A stretch of DNA of 45,315 nucleotides from Leptospirales bacterium. GTDB lineage: Bacteria > Spirochaetota > Leptospiria > Leptospirales > Leptonemataceae. Where the stretch lies: NCBI GenBank assembly GCA_019694655.1, contig JAIBBN010000022.1, forward strand, positions 1 through 45,315, written 5' to 3'. Shown here one piece after another: positions 33,542 to 42,394 of this stretch. The position numbers and the translations under genes are program-made. Below the pieces are notes generated by a model that did not search any database, was not told where the DNA came from, and saw only the letters and a list, made by a program, of their open reading frames with translations. Position 1 is the first letter of the stretch. Each line of letters opens with the position of its first letter.

Positions 33542-34453
33542 ATGGCTGCGGCTATGAAACTACGAAGCGGCGCCAGACTGTGTACGTTTAGTTTACTTCT
33601 GCTTGCGTTGCCGCCGCTTGTCGCTCAAAGCCTGGTAATCGATAGGCATGAGCCACTGGCCGGGACCGGCGTTGCCGTCGACACCTACAAGAACAACGAC
33701 AGCACTATTTTTGAAATTCGCGTCTCCAATTCAGAAAGCGTAGCCTATCACATTGATTTGACCTTCGAGCTGGAAAATATGAGCTCCAGCGTTCCAACGC
33801 CGCTGCGGGCCGACGTGCCAGCGCTCTCGACCGAACTTGTACTGGTGCGTTTCCAGCGCAGCAATGCAAGTCGACCCTACGCCTTTCGCGAACTGTACTG
33901 GTTCGTGCATCCAGGTCCGCTGCCGCCGCCAGGCGGAGTGCAAAATTCGGCAGTCTATGAACTGCCCTGGGCGCGAGGCGCAAGCTTTGATGTGGCCAAC
34001 GCGTTTCATGGCACGGGCGCTCACCAGGGGCTGCTGGCCTACGCCGTCGATTTCACCATGCCGCCTGGCACGCCGATTCACGCTGCGCGCGGCGGTCGGG
34101 TGATTGCTGTGGTCGACCGATTCACCAGAGGAGGTCCGGATCCGGCGCTACCGGCAAACTATGTGGCGATTTTGCACGACGACGGCAGTGTAGCCCGTTA
34201 TCTGCACTTGCGTCGGGGCGGCGCTGTGGCGCGCATTCATGCAATGGTTCGCGTCGGAGAACTCCTTGGCTACAGCGGCAATACCGGATGGTCTCTTGGA
34301 CCGCACCTGCACTTCGATGTCATTGCCTACGATGACGAGCAGGGGATGCGCAGTTTGCCCTTTCAGTTTCGCGGTGCAGATGGGCAGTCCTTCGAGCCAG
34401 TCGCGGGCATGCGGCTCAGGCGCGGCCCAGAGGGGGCGGAGATCGAAGAATAG
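33542..34453 (+). CDS. M23-family peptidoglycan endopeptidase-like protein
   Basis: The protein is 303 residues from ATG 33542; an ATG at 33554 is an alternative, and neither has a good ribosome site. It has a signal peptide (LLLLALPPLVA-QS) and an N-terminal beta domain (about 35-150). The C-terminal LytM/M23 domain has HQGLLAYAVDFTMPPGTPIH (first zinc His and Asp of the family), ARGGRVIAVV and a DDGSVARYLHL strand. LLGYSGNTGWSLGPHLHFDV supplies the HxH zinc/catalytic His pair. M23 enzymes cleave peptide cross-bridges in cell wall; periplasmic location fits. All expected ligands seem present, so activity is likely. The preceding gene is a phosphatase on the same strand, 37 bases away. Confidence 0.88.
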   Translation: MAAAMKLRSGARLCTFSLLLLALPPLVAQSLVIDRHEPLAGTGVAVDTYKNNDSTIFEIRVSNSESVAYHIDLTFELENMSSSVPTPLRADVPALSTELVLVRFQRSNASRPYAFRELYWFVHPGPLPPPGGVQNSAVYELPWARGASFDVANAFHGTGAHQGLLAYAVDFTMPPGTPIHAARGGRVIAVVDRFTRGGPDPALPANYVAILHDDGSVARYLHLRRGGAVARIHAMVRVGELLGYSGNTGWSLGPHLHFDVIAYDDEQGMRSLPFQFRGADGQSFEPVAGMRLRRGPEGAEIEE

Positions 34454-34537
34454 CCATTGCACCAGCTCAATCGCTTTGATTGACGAGATGCAATGGCGGC
34501 GTCCTCGCTGACGGAGGAAACCAAAACGCAGGACGCC

Positions 34538-35347
34538 ATGAAGATTCAAAATACAATCGCCGTTGTTCTCGGCGCATCGCAGGGCATCGGCAAAGCTATT
34601 GCATTGGAGCTGGCCAGTCGCGGCGCTACAGTTGCGTTGCTGGCGCGCAGTGCGGGTGCATTGAAGTCCGCAGCGACAGAGGCGCCTGGCGGCCGCGCGC
34701 ATGCCTTTGTCTGCGATGTCAGCAAGGATAGCGAGCTGGTTGCTACGCTTCGGAAAATTGAGAAGCAGTTTGGTCGCATCGATATTCTGGTGAACAACGC
34801 TGGCGTGGGAACCTTCAAGCCGCTGCACAAAATGAGTCTGGAAGAAGCGACTGCGCCGGTTCAACTGCCGCTACGCTGCGCCCTTGTCGCCTGCCACACT
34901 GTACTGCCAGGCATGCGCTCTCGCAAGGGCGGGCAGATCGTGAATCTGACCAGTCCCTCGGCCTATTTTCCGTTCCCCTACATGGCGCCTTACCTGGCAG
35001 CGCGCCATGCTATGCTGGGCCTTTCCCTTGCACTGCGTGAAGAACTGCGTCCGGCAGGTATTGGCGTTTCGCTGATCTGTCCGGGACACGTTGACACTGG
35101 CTACTTTCAGCGAAACGATGCGGACATTGAGTATTTCCCGCGGATTGAGAAGCTGTTTCCGGTTCTGACGCCAGTTCAGGTTGCAAAGCGGACAGCCGCC
35201 GCCATTGAGAAGAATCAACGGGAGGCTATCTTTCCTGGCTCATTGTGGTTCATTACCCGCTTTTTTCAGACCTTTCCGAGGCTATCATTGGCATTCTTGC
35301 GCGTCACCGGCCTGCTGCGACCTACCCGGCAGGTCGCCAATGCATAG
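34538..35347 (+). CDS. short-chain dehydrogenase/reductase with YxxxR in place of YxxxK
   Basis: The 269-residue protein starts at MKIQNTIAVVLGASQGIG (AGGA upstream; ATG 34493 is an in-frame alternative with a GAG site). SDR motifs: GASQGIG coenzyme site, FVCDVSKD, ILVNNAGVG, and IVNLTSPSAY (Ser region). PYMAPYLAARHAML follows, in which the catalytic Tyr is followed by Arg where Lys is normal; then ICPGHVDTGYF. The Arg may retain some function or mark a diverged enzyme. A hydrophobic C-terminus (FITRFFQTFPRLSLAFLRVT) suggests membrane association. The substrate is unknown. It is the last plus-strand gene before the 5S rRNA. Confidence 0.85.
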   Translation: MKIQNTIAVVLGASQGIGKAIALELASRGATVALLARSAGALKSAATEAPGGRAHAFVCDVSKDSELVATLRKIEKQFGRIDILVNNAGVGTFKPLHKMSLEEATAPVQLPLRCALVACHTVLPGMRSRKGGQIVNLTSPSAYFPFPYMAPYLAARHAMLGLSLALREELRPAGIGVSLICPGHVDTGYFQRNDADIEYFPRIEKLFPVLTPVQVAKRTAAAIEKNQREAIFPGSLWFITRFFQTFPRLSLAFLRVTGLLRPTRQVANA

Positions 35348-35433
35348 CTGCCGCGCTCGGTCCGGGTTAGCCATCCTTTCAGTCGCCGAAGTTTTTTTTG
35401 TTTGACCGTCCAGCGACGCGCCTGAAGATGCCG

Positions 35434-35549
<116 letters not shown>

Positions 35550-35583
35550 TTTGCAATATTTTACATGATGCGCGCTGCGCAGG

Positions 35584-35611
35584 AAACCCGGCCTTCTGGC
35601 CGGGTTTTTTT
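35584..35611 (+). terminator. intrinsic terminator of 5S rRNA
   Basis: AAACCCGGCC-TTCT-GGCCGGGTTT is a perfect 10-bp stem with a four-base loop, followed by a T-run to 35611. The A-run on the left also makes it usable in reverse for the gene ending at 35642. Confidence 0.9.
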
Positions 35612-35641
35612 ATGATCCGGGGCCAGCGGCCGGGGACTTTG

Positions 35642-36337
35642 CTATCGGCCGGTATTGTTCAGGGCGATCGGAATCTGAAACCTTGTGATTTCTGGCGCAG
35701 CCCCAAAGGCGTCGCGAAATTGCGTCTGCCAGGCGGCGTTCAGGCCCTCGTCAGCGTGCGCTTCGTCCAGCCATTGGTATACCAGGCTCAGATTGCCATC
35801 GCTGTCTGCAATCAGATAGGCGCGCCTCAGACCAGCCACGGCGCTCAGCTGCGATTTTCGCGCCGAAAACCAGTTCATTGCGTTGCGCCGGTCGACGCCA
35901 GCGGGGAGGGCGACCAAACAATCGATCATTTCACCCTCGCGCACCGCCGGCTGCGCATCGCTTTCGATTGCCTCCAGAATACTGTAGATTTTCACATAGT
36001 AGGCTGATCCAAATCGTTCCCTGCTGCGCTCCATGTAAGTCTGATTGTAACGCGCCTGGGCCTGGCGCCGCGTAGCGTAGCTGTAAAGGCCGCCAAAGGC
36101 GCCTTCCTGATCATTGATTGCGAAATCTTTGTAGCGCAGGCCGTCAATCGCCTGGTACTCCGGGATGCTGCTGCGCATCTTGCTGCGTACCAGAAACCAC
36201 GGTGCATACCAGGGTCGCGGCGCGGACACGCGGATCAGCACTGGATCCGATGGCTCGCCAGCTCCTTGAGCAAAGGCCGAGCCAGCGGCCAGCGCCGCCG
36301 GGATGGCCAGCGCCCGAATCAATAGAAAATGTTTCAT
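35642..36337 (-). CDS. exported two-domain ABM/YdhR-like protein
   Basis: The 231-residue protein starts at MKHFLLIRA with a perfect GGAGG six bases upstream; a longer frame to 36409 runs through the operators and is rejected. The signal peptide ends at SAFA-QG. The first domain (about 30-120) shows the antibiotic-biosynthesis-monooxygenase-like (ABM/YdhR) pattern GLRYKDFAI, GAFGGLYSYATRRQAQARY. The second (about 135-225) has a similar ABM/EthD-like pattern with GLRRAYLIADSDGNLSLVYQ. Cytosolic ABM proteins act on quinones or polyketides; a periplasmic tandem version is unusual. It is divergent from the TetR gene at 36489 with two operators between, so it is probably that repressor's target. 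Confidence 0.78.
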   Translation of the reverse strand: MKHFLLIRALAIPAALAAGSAFAQGAGEPSDPVLIRVSAPRPWYAPWFLVRSKMRSSIPEYQAIDGLRYKDFAINDQEGAFGGLYSYATRRQAQARYNQTYMERSRERFGSAYYVKIYSILEAIESDAQPAVREGEMIDCLVALPAGVDRRNAMNWFSARKSQLSAVAGLRRAYLIADSDGNLSLVYQWLDEAHADEGLNAAWQTQFRDAFGAAPEITRFQIPIALNNTGR

Positions 36338-36376
36338 GAATTCCTCCTCAGCTCCGGCGTCAGAAGGCCGTCCGGA

Positions 36377-36394
36377 ATAGACCAGATGGTCTAT
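36377..36394. promoter_or_regulatory. TetR operator A
   Basis: ATAGACCAGATGGTCTAT has perfect 8-bp arms (ATAGACCA/TGGTCTAT) with a 2-bp center, 40 bases upstream of the ABM-like gene's ATG (minus) and between the divergent starts. Confidence 0.75.
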
Positions 36395-36411
36395 CTGCAG
36401 GGAGCGCAATA

Positions 36412-36427
36412 TAGACCATATGGTCTA
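36412..36427. promoter_or_regulatory. TetR operator B
   Basis: TAGACCATATGGTCTA is a perfect 16-bp palindrome sharing the TAGACCA/TGGTCTA halves with operator A. Center-to-center spacing is 34 bp. It lies 61 bases upstream of the TetR ATG. Confidence 0.75.
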
Positions 36428-36488
36428 CTACTTTTTCTGGACGACGGGCGGGTTTCCTGCGTCGGTAGTCAAATCGGAAACTTCTGTT

Positions 36489-37076
36489 ATGCCCGAGGAA
36501 GGTCCCAGAGAACGGCTGCTGCGCGCAGCGCGCGCCGAATTCATTGAACGCGGCTTTGCCGACGCATCAACCAACCAGATTCTGGCGGCTGCAGGCGCGC
36601 ATAAGGCCAGCCTCTATCGCTATTTTCCAGACAAGACCTCGCTCTGTCTGGCAGTGCTGGAGGCCATTGGTCAGGAATTTGCCGGCGGACTGGAAGCCAT
36701 TGCCGGTCGAGCCGCGGACTGGCCGGATTTTGTAACGCGCTGGTCGCGACTGTTGCGCAAGCAGATTCGTGTCGGGCACTTTCAGGGCTGCCCCTTGAGC
36801 CGGGTTGTTAGCGCGCTGCCGCAGGATCAGACTGCGCTGCGCCAGGCCGGTCGAAGCGTATTCGAACTCTGGGCGGCGACGCTGAGTCGTATCTTTATTG
36901 GACTGCACGGATCTACGCAAGACGAGTCGCTCGCCGCAGAATACGGGCGCACCATCTTGATTCTCTACGAGGGCGCCGCCCAGATGTTTACGCTGACCGG
37001 CGCTGTGTCCGCCTTCGATTTGATGGAGAAACAACTCAAGGCGATGGACGATCGGCCTGCCGCGTTGCGAGGTTGA
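36489..37076 (+). CDS. TetR-family regulator
   Basis: The 195-residue protein has ATG 36489 chosen; the longer frame from 36420 runs through the operator region. Its N-terminal HTH is RERLLRAARAEFIERGFADA, then STNQILAAAGAHKASLYRYF with PDKTSLCLAVLEAIG. The C-terminal ligand domain contains GHFQGCPLSRVVSALPQD, a Cys-containing block found in the LmrA/YxaF-like TetR subgroup. That subgroup includes quercetin/flavonoid-responsive repressors. Operators A and B lie just upstream and share a motif quite unlike that of the TetR at 31748. Autoregulation and control of the divergent ABM-like gene are inferred. It converges on psd. Confidence 0.9.
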   Translation: MPEEGPRERLLRAARAEFIERGFADASTNQILAAAGAHKASLYRYFPDKTSLCLAVLEAIGQEFAGGLEAIAGRAADWPDFVTRWSRLLRKQIRVGHFQGCPLSRVVSALPQDQTALRQAGRSVFELWAATLSRIFIGLHGSTQDESLAAEYGRTILILYEGAAQMFTLTGAVSAFDLMEKQLKAMDDRPAALRG

Positions 37077-37105
37077 GCCTTTCAAAGAAAATGGCTTTGC
37101 TCAAC
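37072..37105. terminator. inverted repeat spanning convergent TetR/psd stops
   Basis: GTTGAGC (37072-37078, including the TetR TGA) and GCTCAAC (37099-37105, including the psd stop) are perfect 7-bp arms with a 20-base spacer. This is the same type of stop-embedding dyad as at 4115-4134. Confidence 0.35.
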
Positions 37106-39140
37106 GCTGGAGCAAGGCGATCGCCTCGCCAAGACGCACCACGCGATCTTCGCCGGGGCCCGTTGGACGGACAGCGCCCTTGCTGAAAAGAAGTACCACG
37201 GTGCTGCCCATTTCAAAGCGGCCAAGTTCCGCGCCGCGCGCTATGGCCTGTGGAACCGGAAAACGAAATTGAGCTGGATTGCGATGCCAGCGATTGGTGC
37301 GCACGTCGGCGTAGGTGACGCGCATTGAGCCGACGTTGGTGGCGCCTACCTTGACCATCGCAAACATATGTCGCCCGCACTGCATCAAGGTGGTCAGTCG
37401 CTCATTTTTTGGAAAGAGATCCCGGACCTGGGAAACGGCCAGCAGATTCACCGGCAGGAGCAGTCCGGGTCGATAGTCATAACCCAGAATTTCGCCGGCC
37501 AGCGGCGTGTGGATGCGGTGGTAGTCGCGCGGACTGAGGTAGATCGTACAATACCAGCCGCCCTCAAATTGATTGGCCAGGGCGGCGCTGCCAAGCAAGT
37601 CCAGGCAGCTGTACTGCAAGCCCTTGGCCTGGATCATGGCGTCGCCGTGAATTAAACCAGAGCGCGCCAGCACGCCATCCACGGGCGAAACAACGGCTGC
37701 TGGATGGGCGTCGATGGGGCGCAGGCCTGGCTTCAGGGCTCTGGTGAAGAAATCGACCATGCTGCCGTACTCGGCCGGCGTCTTTTCGGCCTCGGCAATA
37801 TTGACTCCAAATTTCCTTATGTACCAACCAAATATTTTTGGACGCAGCGCCGGCGCGATGGGCAAACGGGCGATCAGGCCAAACAGCCTGCTGAGCAAGG
37901 CCGAGGGAAAGGCGTGCAAAAACAACAGCATCAGCGAATCGCCAAAACCAGGCGCATCGAAGAGCGCTTCCCTCTCACGGTAGCGTAAGTACTCGCTCTG
38001 CGCTTCCTCGGCGTGCATGAAGCCGCGCAGCCAGGCTGCCAGCGTCGAAAGACCGCCGGCCAGCAGCACGCCGCCCAGAATAGTCGCGTCTGACTCCGGA
38101 CTGCTGACGCTCCAGAACCAGGCAATCAGCAGGGCCGGCGCCAGCAGCAAAAGCAGCCAGCGCGCCGCCATCGCTCCAATCGCCAGACGCAATGTGCGCG
38201 CTGCCGTTTCAGCAGCGGCCATGAACTGAATCAAGCCCAGGCTGAGCGCGGCCAAACCAAGGGCGGCCAGCACAAACTCGTTGATAGCAGCGCCTGCTTG
38301 CGGCATGCGCAGCAATACGACGCTGGCCACGACAGCAGCGAGGTAGGGACGAAGCATCAGCGCCAGAGCCGGGCGCGCCAGTTCAGAATCCTCTAAGCGC
38401 AGCGCCCAGTCGACGCTGCGCAGGCCGCCCGAAGCGGCCACTGTAAGAAAAACGCCGGCCGTGAGAAGGCGAAGCAAAAGCCCTTCGACGGAATCGGGAA
38501 CGAACTGAGCAACGATCGCCGCGCCATGGCCGGCAGCGGAGCGCGTGCACAAATCGATCAATAGCGCAACCAGCGTCGAGACAAGGCCCAGTTTCGCGGC
38601 GTAGCGAATGAGAACACGCTGCGCCAGGGGACGCGCCATCCAGATCAGAGTATAGCCCAGAGTGCAAGCAAGCGCCAGCGTTACAAAAATCCAGGGCGGC
38701 AAGGCAAAACCCTCCCACAGCTGCACAGTAAGCGAAGCTGGCAGTGCGGCGCCCTGGAAAATGGCGCAAAGGATAGCAATGAAGGCAAGGGCCGGCGTGA
38801 AGCGCAGCGAGCGCAAGGCCGGCGCCGCCGCAGCGTTGAATTCCATAGCGCCCGCGGCAATGGCGGCAATCCAGATGTAAATCAGGGCTCCAGGACCAAC
38901 ATGCGCAGCGGCAAACCAGCCAGCAATTGCGCCGCCCAGGATTACATCGAAGCTGGCGGCGGCCAGAAATGCCTCCCAGGGGCGCGGCCGATCAACCGTG
39001 GCCGCTCGATCGCGCACGCCGGCCAGGGCAAAGAGCGAAGCGCGCAGTGGCGGCAGGAAAGGCAAACGGAAAGCGATGGCCAGATAAAGGGCGCCTGCAA
39101 TACCAAGCAGGACCAATGCGATTTGCAATAGTTCCGTCAT
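37101..39140 (-). CDS. psd: phosphatidylserine decarboxylase with N-terminal AGCS-like membrane domain
   Basis: The 679-residue protein starts at MTELLQIALV (GGAG 7 bases upstream). The C-terminal 248 residues are a complete Psd proenzyme. They contain VVSPVDGVL, SPRDYHRIHTPLAG and VGATNVGSMRV. The cleavage/pyruvoyl site is in FEMGSTVVLLFSKG (Gly-Ser, Ser at about 646). It converts phosphatidylserine to phosphatidylethanolamine. About 430 residues precede it, forming at least nine hydrophobic helices. GGAIAGWFAAAHVGPGALIY, then IWIAAIAAGAMEFNAA, recalls the AGCS sodium:alanine symporter block GNIAGVATAIALGGPGA, but with the GTGN-like residues altered. Normal bacterial Psd is about 285 residues, so this is a fusion. 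It converges on the TetR gene. Confidence 0.88.
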   Translation of the reverse strand: MTELLQIALVLLGIAGALYLAIAFRLPFLPPLRASLFALAGVRDRAATVDRPRPWEAFLAAASFDVILGGAIAGWFAAAHVGPGALIYIWIAAIAAGAMEFNAAAAPALRSLRFTPALAFIAILCAIFQGAALPASLTVQLWEGFALPPWIFVTLALACTLGYTLIWMARPLAQRVLIRYAAKLGLVSTLVALLIDLCTRSAAGHGAAIVAQFVPDSVEGLLLRLLTAGVFLTVAASGGLRSVDWALRLEDSELARPALALMLRPYLAAVVASVVLLRMPQAGAAINEFVLAALGLAALSLGLIQFMAAAETAARTLRLAIGAMAARWLLLLLAPALLIAWFWSVSSPESDATILGGVLLAGGLSTLAAWLRGFMHAEEAQSEYLRYREREALFDAPGFGDSLMLLFLHAFPSALLSRLFGLIARLPIAPALRPKIFGWYIRKFGVNIAEAEKTPAEYGSMVDFFTRALKPGLRPIDAHPAAVVSPVDGVLARSGLIHGDAMIQAKGLQYSCLDLLGSAALANQFEGGWYCTIYLSPRDYHRIHTPLAGEILGYDYRPGLLLPVNLLAVSQVRDLFPKNERLTTLMQCGRHMFAMVKVGATNVGSMRVTYADVRTNRWHRNPAQFRFPVPQAIARGAELGRFEMGSTVVLLFSKGAVRPTGPGEDRVVRLGEAIALLQR

Positions 39141-39241
39141 TCTTGCGCTCCTGGGCGAGCGCTTTGCATCGCTTCGCAGCAGGCAAGCGTCAATCAAAAA
39201 CGTTGCGGCAACGAAGGGCGCAATCGCCAACCGGCGGATTT

Positions 39242-40117
39242 GTGGCGCGCCTGGCAGGCCCCGTCGTCCTTCTCAGCGCACTGATTTCAGCGTCGCTCTA
39301 TGCCGAAGCCGAAAGCAGCGCTTCCTATGCGGAATTAGGAGTAGCGGGCGCGCTTGGCTCGCGTCTTCCAGATCGTTTCGATCGCGGCATGACTCATTTT
39401 CGTTCCTCGTTGCAGACCAACGTCTACAATGTCGTGGAGGTCGACGGCTGGACGGAACAGGCGACGCCATCCTTTGAGGTCTTTCTACGTTTGTATGGTC
39501 TGTTTGGCGAGGCCGATCACAACGCCCTGGGCTTTGCCGCCGGTCAGTATGATGTAAGCGGCATCCAGTTGCGCGAGTATCGCAGCGATTTCGCGCTGAC
39601 ACAGCAAAATTGGCGCTTCACTTTTCCATACTTTATGTTTACATATCATTATGGCGAGGACATCGGTCTGCGGCCGCTGCGCGGCTGGCGCTGGGAGGCC
39701 GGCGGAGGGTTTGGGCTGATATTCAATCCGCTCTGGAACTCCGAGGGATACACCGCAGGCGCCGGCGGGTTCTCACAGCTGGGCAGCCGGCAGCGCGGCC
39801 GCAGCGGCGTCATGGCGCGCGTTGACCTGGCCCTGCGTCGCTCGCTGGGCGAACATCTTGCCTTGCGTCTTGGACCGCGCTTTGTTTATGCATACATGGG
39901 ACAATTTCGCTCCAGCAGCGGCGGGACATTCGGCGCGCGCTGGTTCTATCTGCGCAACGGCGGCTTGTTTCTGGCGTCGACGCCGGCGGCGATTGCAGCG
40001 CCACGCTTGATCTTTGATGAGAATCTGGGACTGGGCCAGGCGTTGCTGGCAAAGCAAGCGGCCGACGTTTCCTACAGCGCCCTGGAATTGCAAGTATCGC
40101 TGGCATTGCGCTTTTGA
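39242..40117 (+). CDS. outer-membrane beta-barrel protein
   Basis: The 291-residue protein starts at GTG 39242, giving the signal peptide VARLAGPVVLLSALISASLY-AEAE. An upstream ATG at 39116 is in frame and would overlap the psd start by 25 bases, and adds a non-signal N-terminus. The mature part has alternating, Tyr/Phe-rich strands (NWRFTFPYFMFTYHYG, ALRLGPRFVYAYMGQF) and ends in SLALRF. A C-terminal Phe is the BAM recognition signature of outer-membrane proteins. No channel or enzyme family is recognised. It is divergent from psd, with a 101-base spacer. Confidence 0.75.
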   Translation: MARLAGPVVLLSALISASLYAEAESSASYAELGVAGALGSRLPDRFDRGMTHFRSSLQTNVYNVVEVDGWTEQATPSFEVFLRLYGLFGEADHNALGFAAGQYDVSGIQLREYRSDFALTQQNWRFTFPYFMFTYHYGEDIGLRPLRGWRWEAGGGFGLIFNPLWNSEGYTAGAGGFSQLGSRQRGRSGVMARVDLALRRSLGEHLALRLGPRFVYAYMGQFRSSSGGTFGARWFYLRNGGLFLASTPAAIAAPRLIFDENLGLGQALLAKQAADVSYSALELQVSLALRF

Positions 40118-40204
40118 GGCCGACCGGCGCCGCGCCGATTGCTTCGGCCGGCCCAGCATTTCCGATTTACAGCGCTGCATGAGGGCGCATGCTGCCCGCA
40201 GCCC

Positions 40205-40603
40205 ATGAAAGCCTTGCCGAAAGTAATCGGGCTTGCTTTGTTGAGTCTGGCTCTAGCCGGTTGCGGTATGGACGGCTTGTATTCGCCCTCGGTTATTGGC
40301 GGCGATGAGGCCTTGGATCGCCTTTCCGACGCCGCCTATGCCGGTTACAGCGCCTGTCTGCAGCGTACAAATCCGAGCTCGATCGCCAGCGCGGACGCGG
40401 TGGCTCTGCTTCTGGCGGGCCAGGCAGTTCAGCGCGGCTATCTGAAAGATTTCTATGGAATTGACGAAAGCCGCGGCTACAAGTCGGCGGATGTCGATGA
40501 CTGCGCCACGCAAACGGTCCAGCTGCTGGCATTGCAAAGCACTTGCGCAATAGCGCCGCCCAAGTGTTATCTGGCGCCAGTGGACCGCTATACCGGCAAT
40601 TGA
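40205..40603 (+). CDS. small Leptospira-type lipoprotein
   Basis: The 132-residue protein has the signal LALLSLALAGC with an ideal lipobox. The mature 113 residues contain two Cys-pair regions (SACLQ, DDCATQ, STCAIAPPKCYLAP) that could form disulfides. Helical segments SIASADAVALLLAGQAVQRG follow the first Cys. No enzyme signature is visible. Similar short four-Cys lipoproteins are known in Leptospira (an impression from memory; not checked). The ATG at 40205 has no strong ribosome site. It lies 87 bases after the barrel protein gene and 23 bases before the next gene, all on the plus strand, so a three-gene transcript is plausible. Confidence 0.65.
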   Translation: MKALPKVIGLALLSLALAGCGMDGLYSPSVIGGDEALDRLSDAAYAGYSACLQRTNPSSIASADAVALLLAGQAVQRGYLKDFYGIDESRGYKSADVDDCATQTVQLLALQSTCAIAPPKCYLAPVDRYTGN

Positions 40604-40626
40604 AGCCGCCATCGCCAAGAGGACGC

Positions 40627-40875
40627 ATGAATCAAGACAAAGCCATTTCGCTGCCGGTCAAAGAAATCGCCCATCTGAAGGTCATCCTGGCCACCTGGTA
40701 CTCTTTCCTGCGCGATCAAAGCGACAGTCTGAGCAAAGAGGAATTCACGCGCTACTTGAACACTCCGGTAATCTATGATCTGGAAAACGACGAGATCGAG
40801 CTGCTGTTCACCGGAAGTGAAGAGTTGCTGGGTCGTTTTAAAGACCACGTGCTGAAGGGTCAGCCCGCAGGCTGA
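40627..40875 (+). CDS. small hypothetical protein
   Basis: The 82-residue acidic protein has AGAGGA just before the ATG at 40627, the best evidence that it is real. A predicted helix ([20 protein letters not shown]) is followed by a Glu-rich region ([18 protein letters not shown]). No cysteine, signal or transmembrane segment is present, so it is cytoplasmic. I do not recognise a family. A longer in-frame start at 40543 overlaps the lipoprotein gene and is not supported by a ribosome site. It is 23 bases after the lipoprotein gene. Confidence 0.6.
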   Translation: MNQDKAISLPVKEIAHLKVILATWYSFLRDQSDSLSKEEFTRYLNTPVIYDLENDEIELLFTGSEELLGRFKDHVLKGQPAG

Positions 40876-41002
40876 GACTCGGCTACAAAGCCTGCCGCCA
40901 GCGGCCCGCGCGCCGCGAAAAAGCAGTTTCCCCGTCGGCTTGCAGGCGTCCTATGGCATACAGGGTGCGGATCTGGCCGCAGCCCGGCGGGAGAGGGGAA
41001 TC

Positions 41003-42283
41003 ATGAGCACTATTGAACCGGTCATTCTGGGCGGGTCGCAAACCGATTTTGCGCGCAACTGGAGCAAAGAGGGTAAGACCTTTATGTCGATGATGCGCGA
41101 GATCGTCGACGACGGCCTTGGCGCGGTAGGTCTCAGCTACGAAGAGATCAAGCGGCTGAATCAAGACAATCGCATTGCCGTCTTTGTAGGCAACTTCGAC
41201 ATGGAGCAGTACGGCAACCAGGGTCACCTGGGCGGTTTTCTTACTGAAGTGCACCCGGCTTTCTACGGCGTGCCCGGCGCACGTTACGAGGCGGCCTGCG
41301 CCTCCGGATCGGTGGCGCTGGATGCAGCTGGCGCTCACATCCGCGCTGGCGACTACGATGTTGCTGTGGTGGTCGGCATCGAAGTGATGAAGACCGTCAA
41401 TTCTAAGATCGGCGGCGACTTTCTGGGCACCGCCGCATACTATGAGCTGGAAGCCAAGGGCGTGGAATTCCCGTTTCCGAAATTGTTCGGAAAGCTGGCC
41501 GATGTGATCCTGGAACGCAACGCCGCCATCGGCGACGAGCGGGTAATGAAGGATCTGGCCGAAATCTCGCGCATCAACTATGACAATGGCAAGTTGAATC
41601 CGCGGGCGCAAACGCGCAGCTGGTTCATGAATCGCGAGCACGCGGAAAAACGCGGCGGCGAATTCAATATGGCTGTCGGCGGCAAGCTGGCCATTACCGA
41701 CTGTTCGCAGGTCACAGATGGCGCGGCCTTGCTGGTGGTTGCGTCGCCTGAATACGCGCGCAGCTTTGCCCAGAAGAGCGGCAAAAGTCTGAAGCAGATG
41801 GCAGTGGTTAAGGGCTGGGGCCATCGCGTGGCGCCGATGCGTTTCACTAAGAAGGTGGAAGAGTCGGCAAACAATGAATACATCCTGCCCTGGACGCGTC
41901 AGGCGGTGCTGGACGCCTACAAGCGCGCCAAAATGGACATCGACAAGATCGACGTCATCGAGACGCACGATTGCTTCACCTCCAGCGAATATGCGGCCAT
42001 ATCCGCCTTTGGCATCACCGGCCCAGGCAAGGAATACCAGGCGATTGAAGATGGCGTCATTGATATCAAAGGAAAGAAACCAATCAATCCCAGCGGCGGA
42101 CTGATTGGCGCCGGGCATCCGGTGGGCGCCTCCGGCGTGCGCATGGCGCTGGATATTTACAAGCAGGTGACCGATCAAGCGGGCGGCTATCAGGTGGCCG
42201 GCGCAAAAAATGGCATCATGTTGAACATCGGCGGCAGCGCCACTACCAACATGACCTTTGTCATTTCCAACGCCGCACAGTAG
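41003..42283 (+). CDS. thiolase superfamily protein, SCP2/non-decarboxylating type
   Basis: The 426-residue protein starts at [11 protein letters not shown] (GAGGGG four bases upstream). It carries the thiolase Cys in [17 protein letters not shown], the Asp/His block [13 protein letters not shown], and the terminal His in [18 protein letters not shown]. The thiolase signature NEAFA is replaced by HDCF, which is characteristic of SCP2/SCPx-type thiolases. The usual second catalytic Cys block reads NIGGSATTN instead, so cleavage activity may be altered. It may act in breakdown of branched or sterol/bile-like side chains. It is second in this window after the FadA-like thiolase at 29948; the two are clearly different subfamilies. 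Confidence 0.9.
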   Translation: MSTIEPVILGGSQTDFARNWSKEGKTFMSMMREIVDDGLGAVGLSYEEIKRLNQDNRIAVFVGNFDMEQYGNQGHLGGFLTEVHPAFYGVPGARYEAACASGSVALDAAGAHIRAGDYDVAVVVGIEVMKTVNSKIGGDFLGTAAYYELEAKGVEFPFPKLFGKLADVILERNAAIGDERVMKDLAEISRINYDNGKLNPRAQTRSWFMNREHAEKRGGEFNMAVGGKLAITDCSQVTDGAALLVVASPEYARSFAQKSGKSLKQMAVVKGWGHRVAPMRFTKKVEESANNEYILPWTRQAVLDAYKRAKMDIDKIDVIETHDCFTSSEYAAISAFGITGPGKEYQAIEDGVIDIKGKKPINPSGGLIGAGHPVGASGVRMALDIYKQVTDQAGGYQVAGAKNGIMLNIGGSATTNMTFVISNAAQ

Positions 42284-42332
42284 CAGCCAGAGAAATTAAG
42301 GCGATCGCGGCATTGGACCGCGACAGTCTGAG

Positions 42333-42363
42333 AAAAGCCGGGTCAGGTGGCCCGGCTTTTTTT
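42333..42363. terminator. bidirectional intrinsic terminator
   Basis: AAAAGCCGGG (42333-42342) and CCCGGCTTTT (42351-42360) form a perfect 10-bp stem with an 8-base loop. A T-run follows on the plus strand and the A-run gives Ts on the minus strand. It serves the thiolase (plus) and the membrane protein ending at 42395 (minus). Confidence 0.9.
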
Positions 42364-42394
42364 CTCCTGAGTCAGAGTATGTCGTAATCAATTG

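Noticed and set aside
40883-42178. Long open frame antisense to the SCP2-type thiolase gene (431 codons).
   Set aside because: It is opposite a gene with clear thiolase motifs; its product is low-complexity and has no domain.
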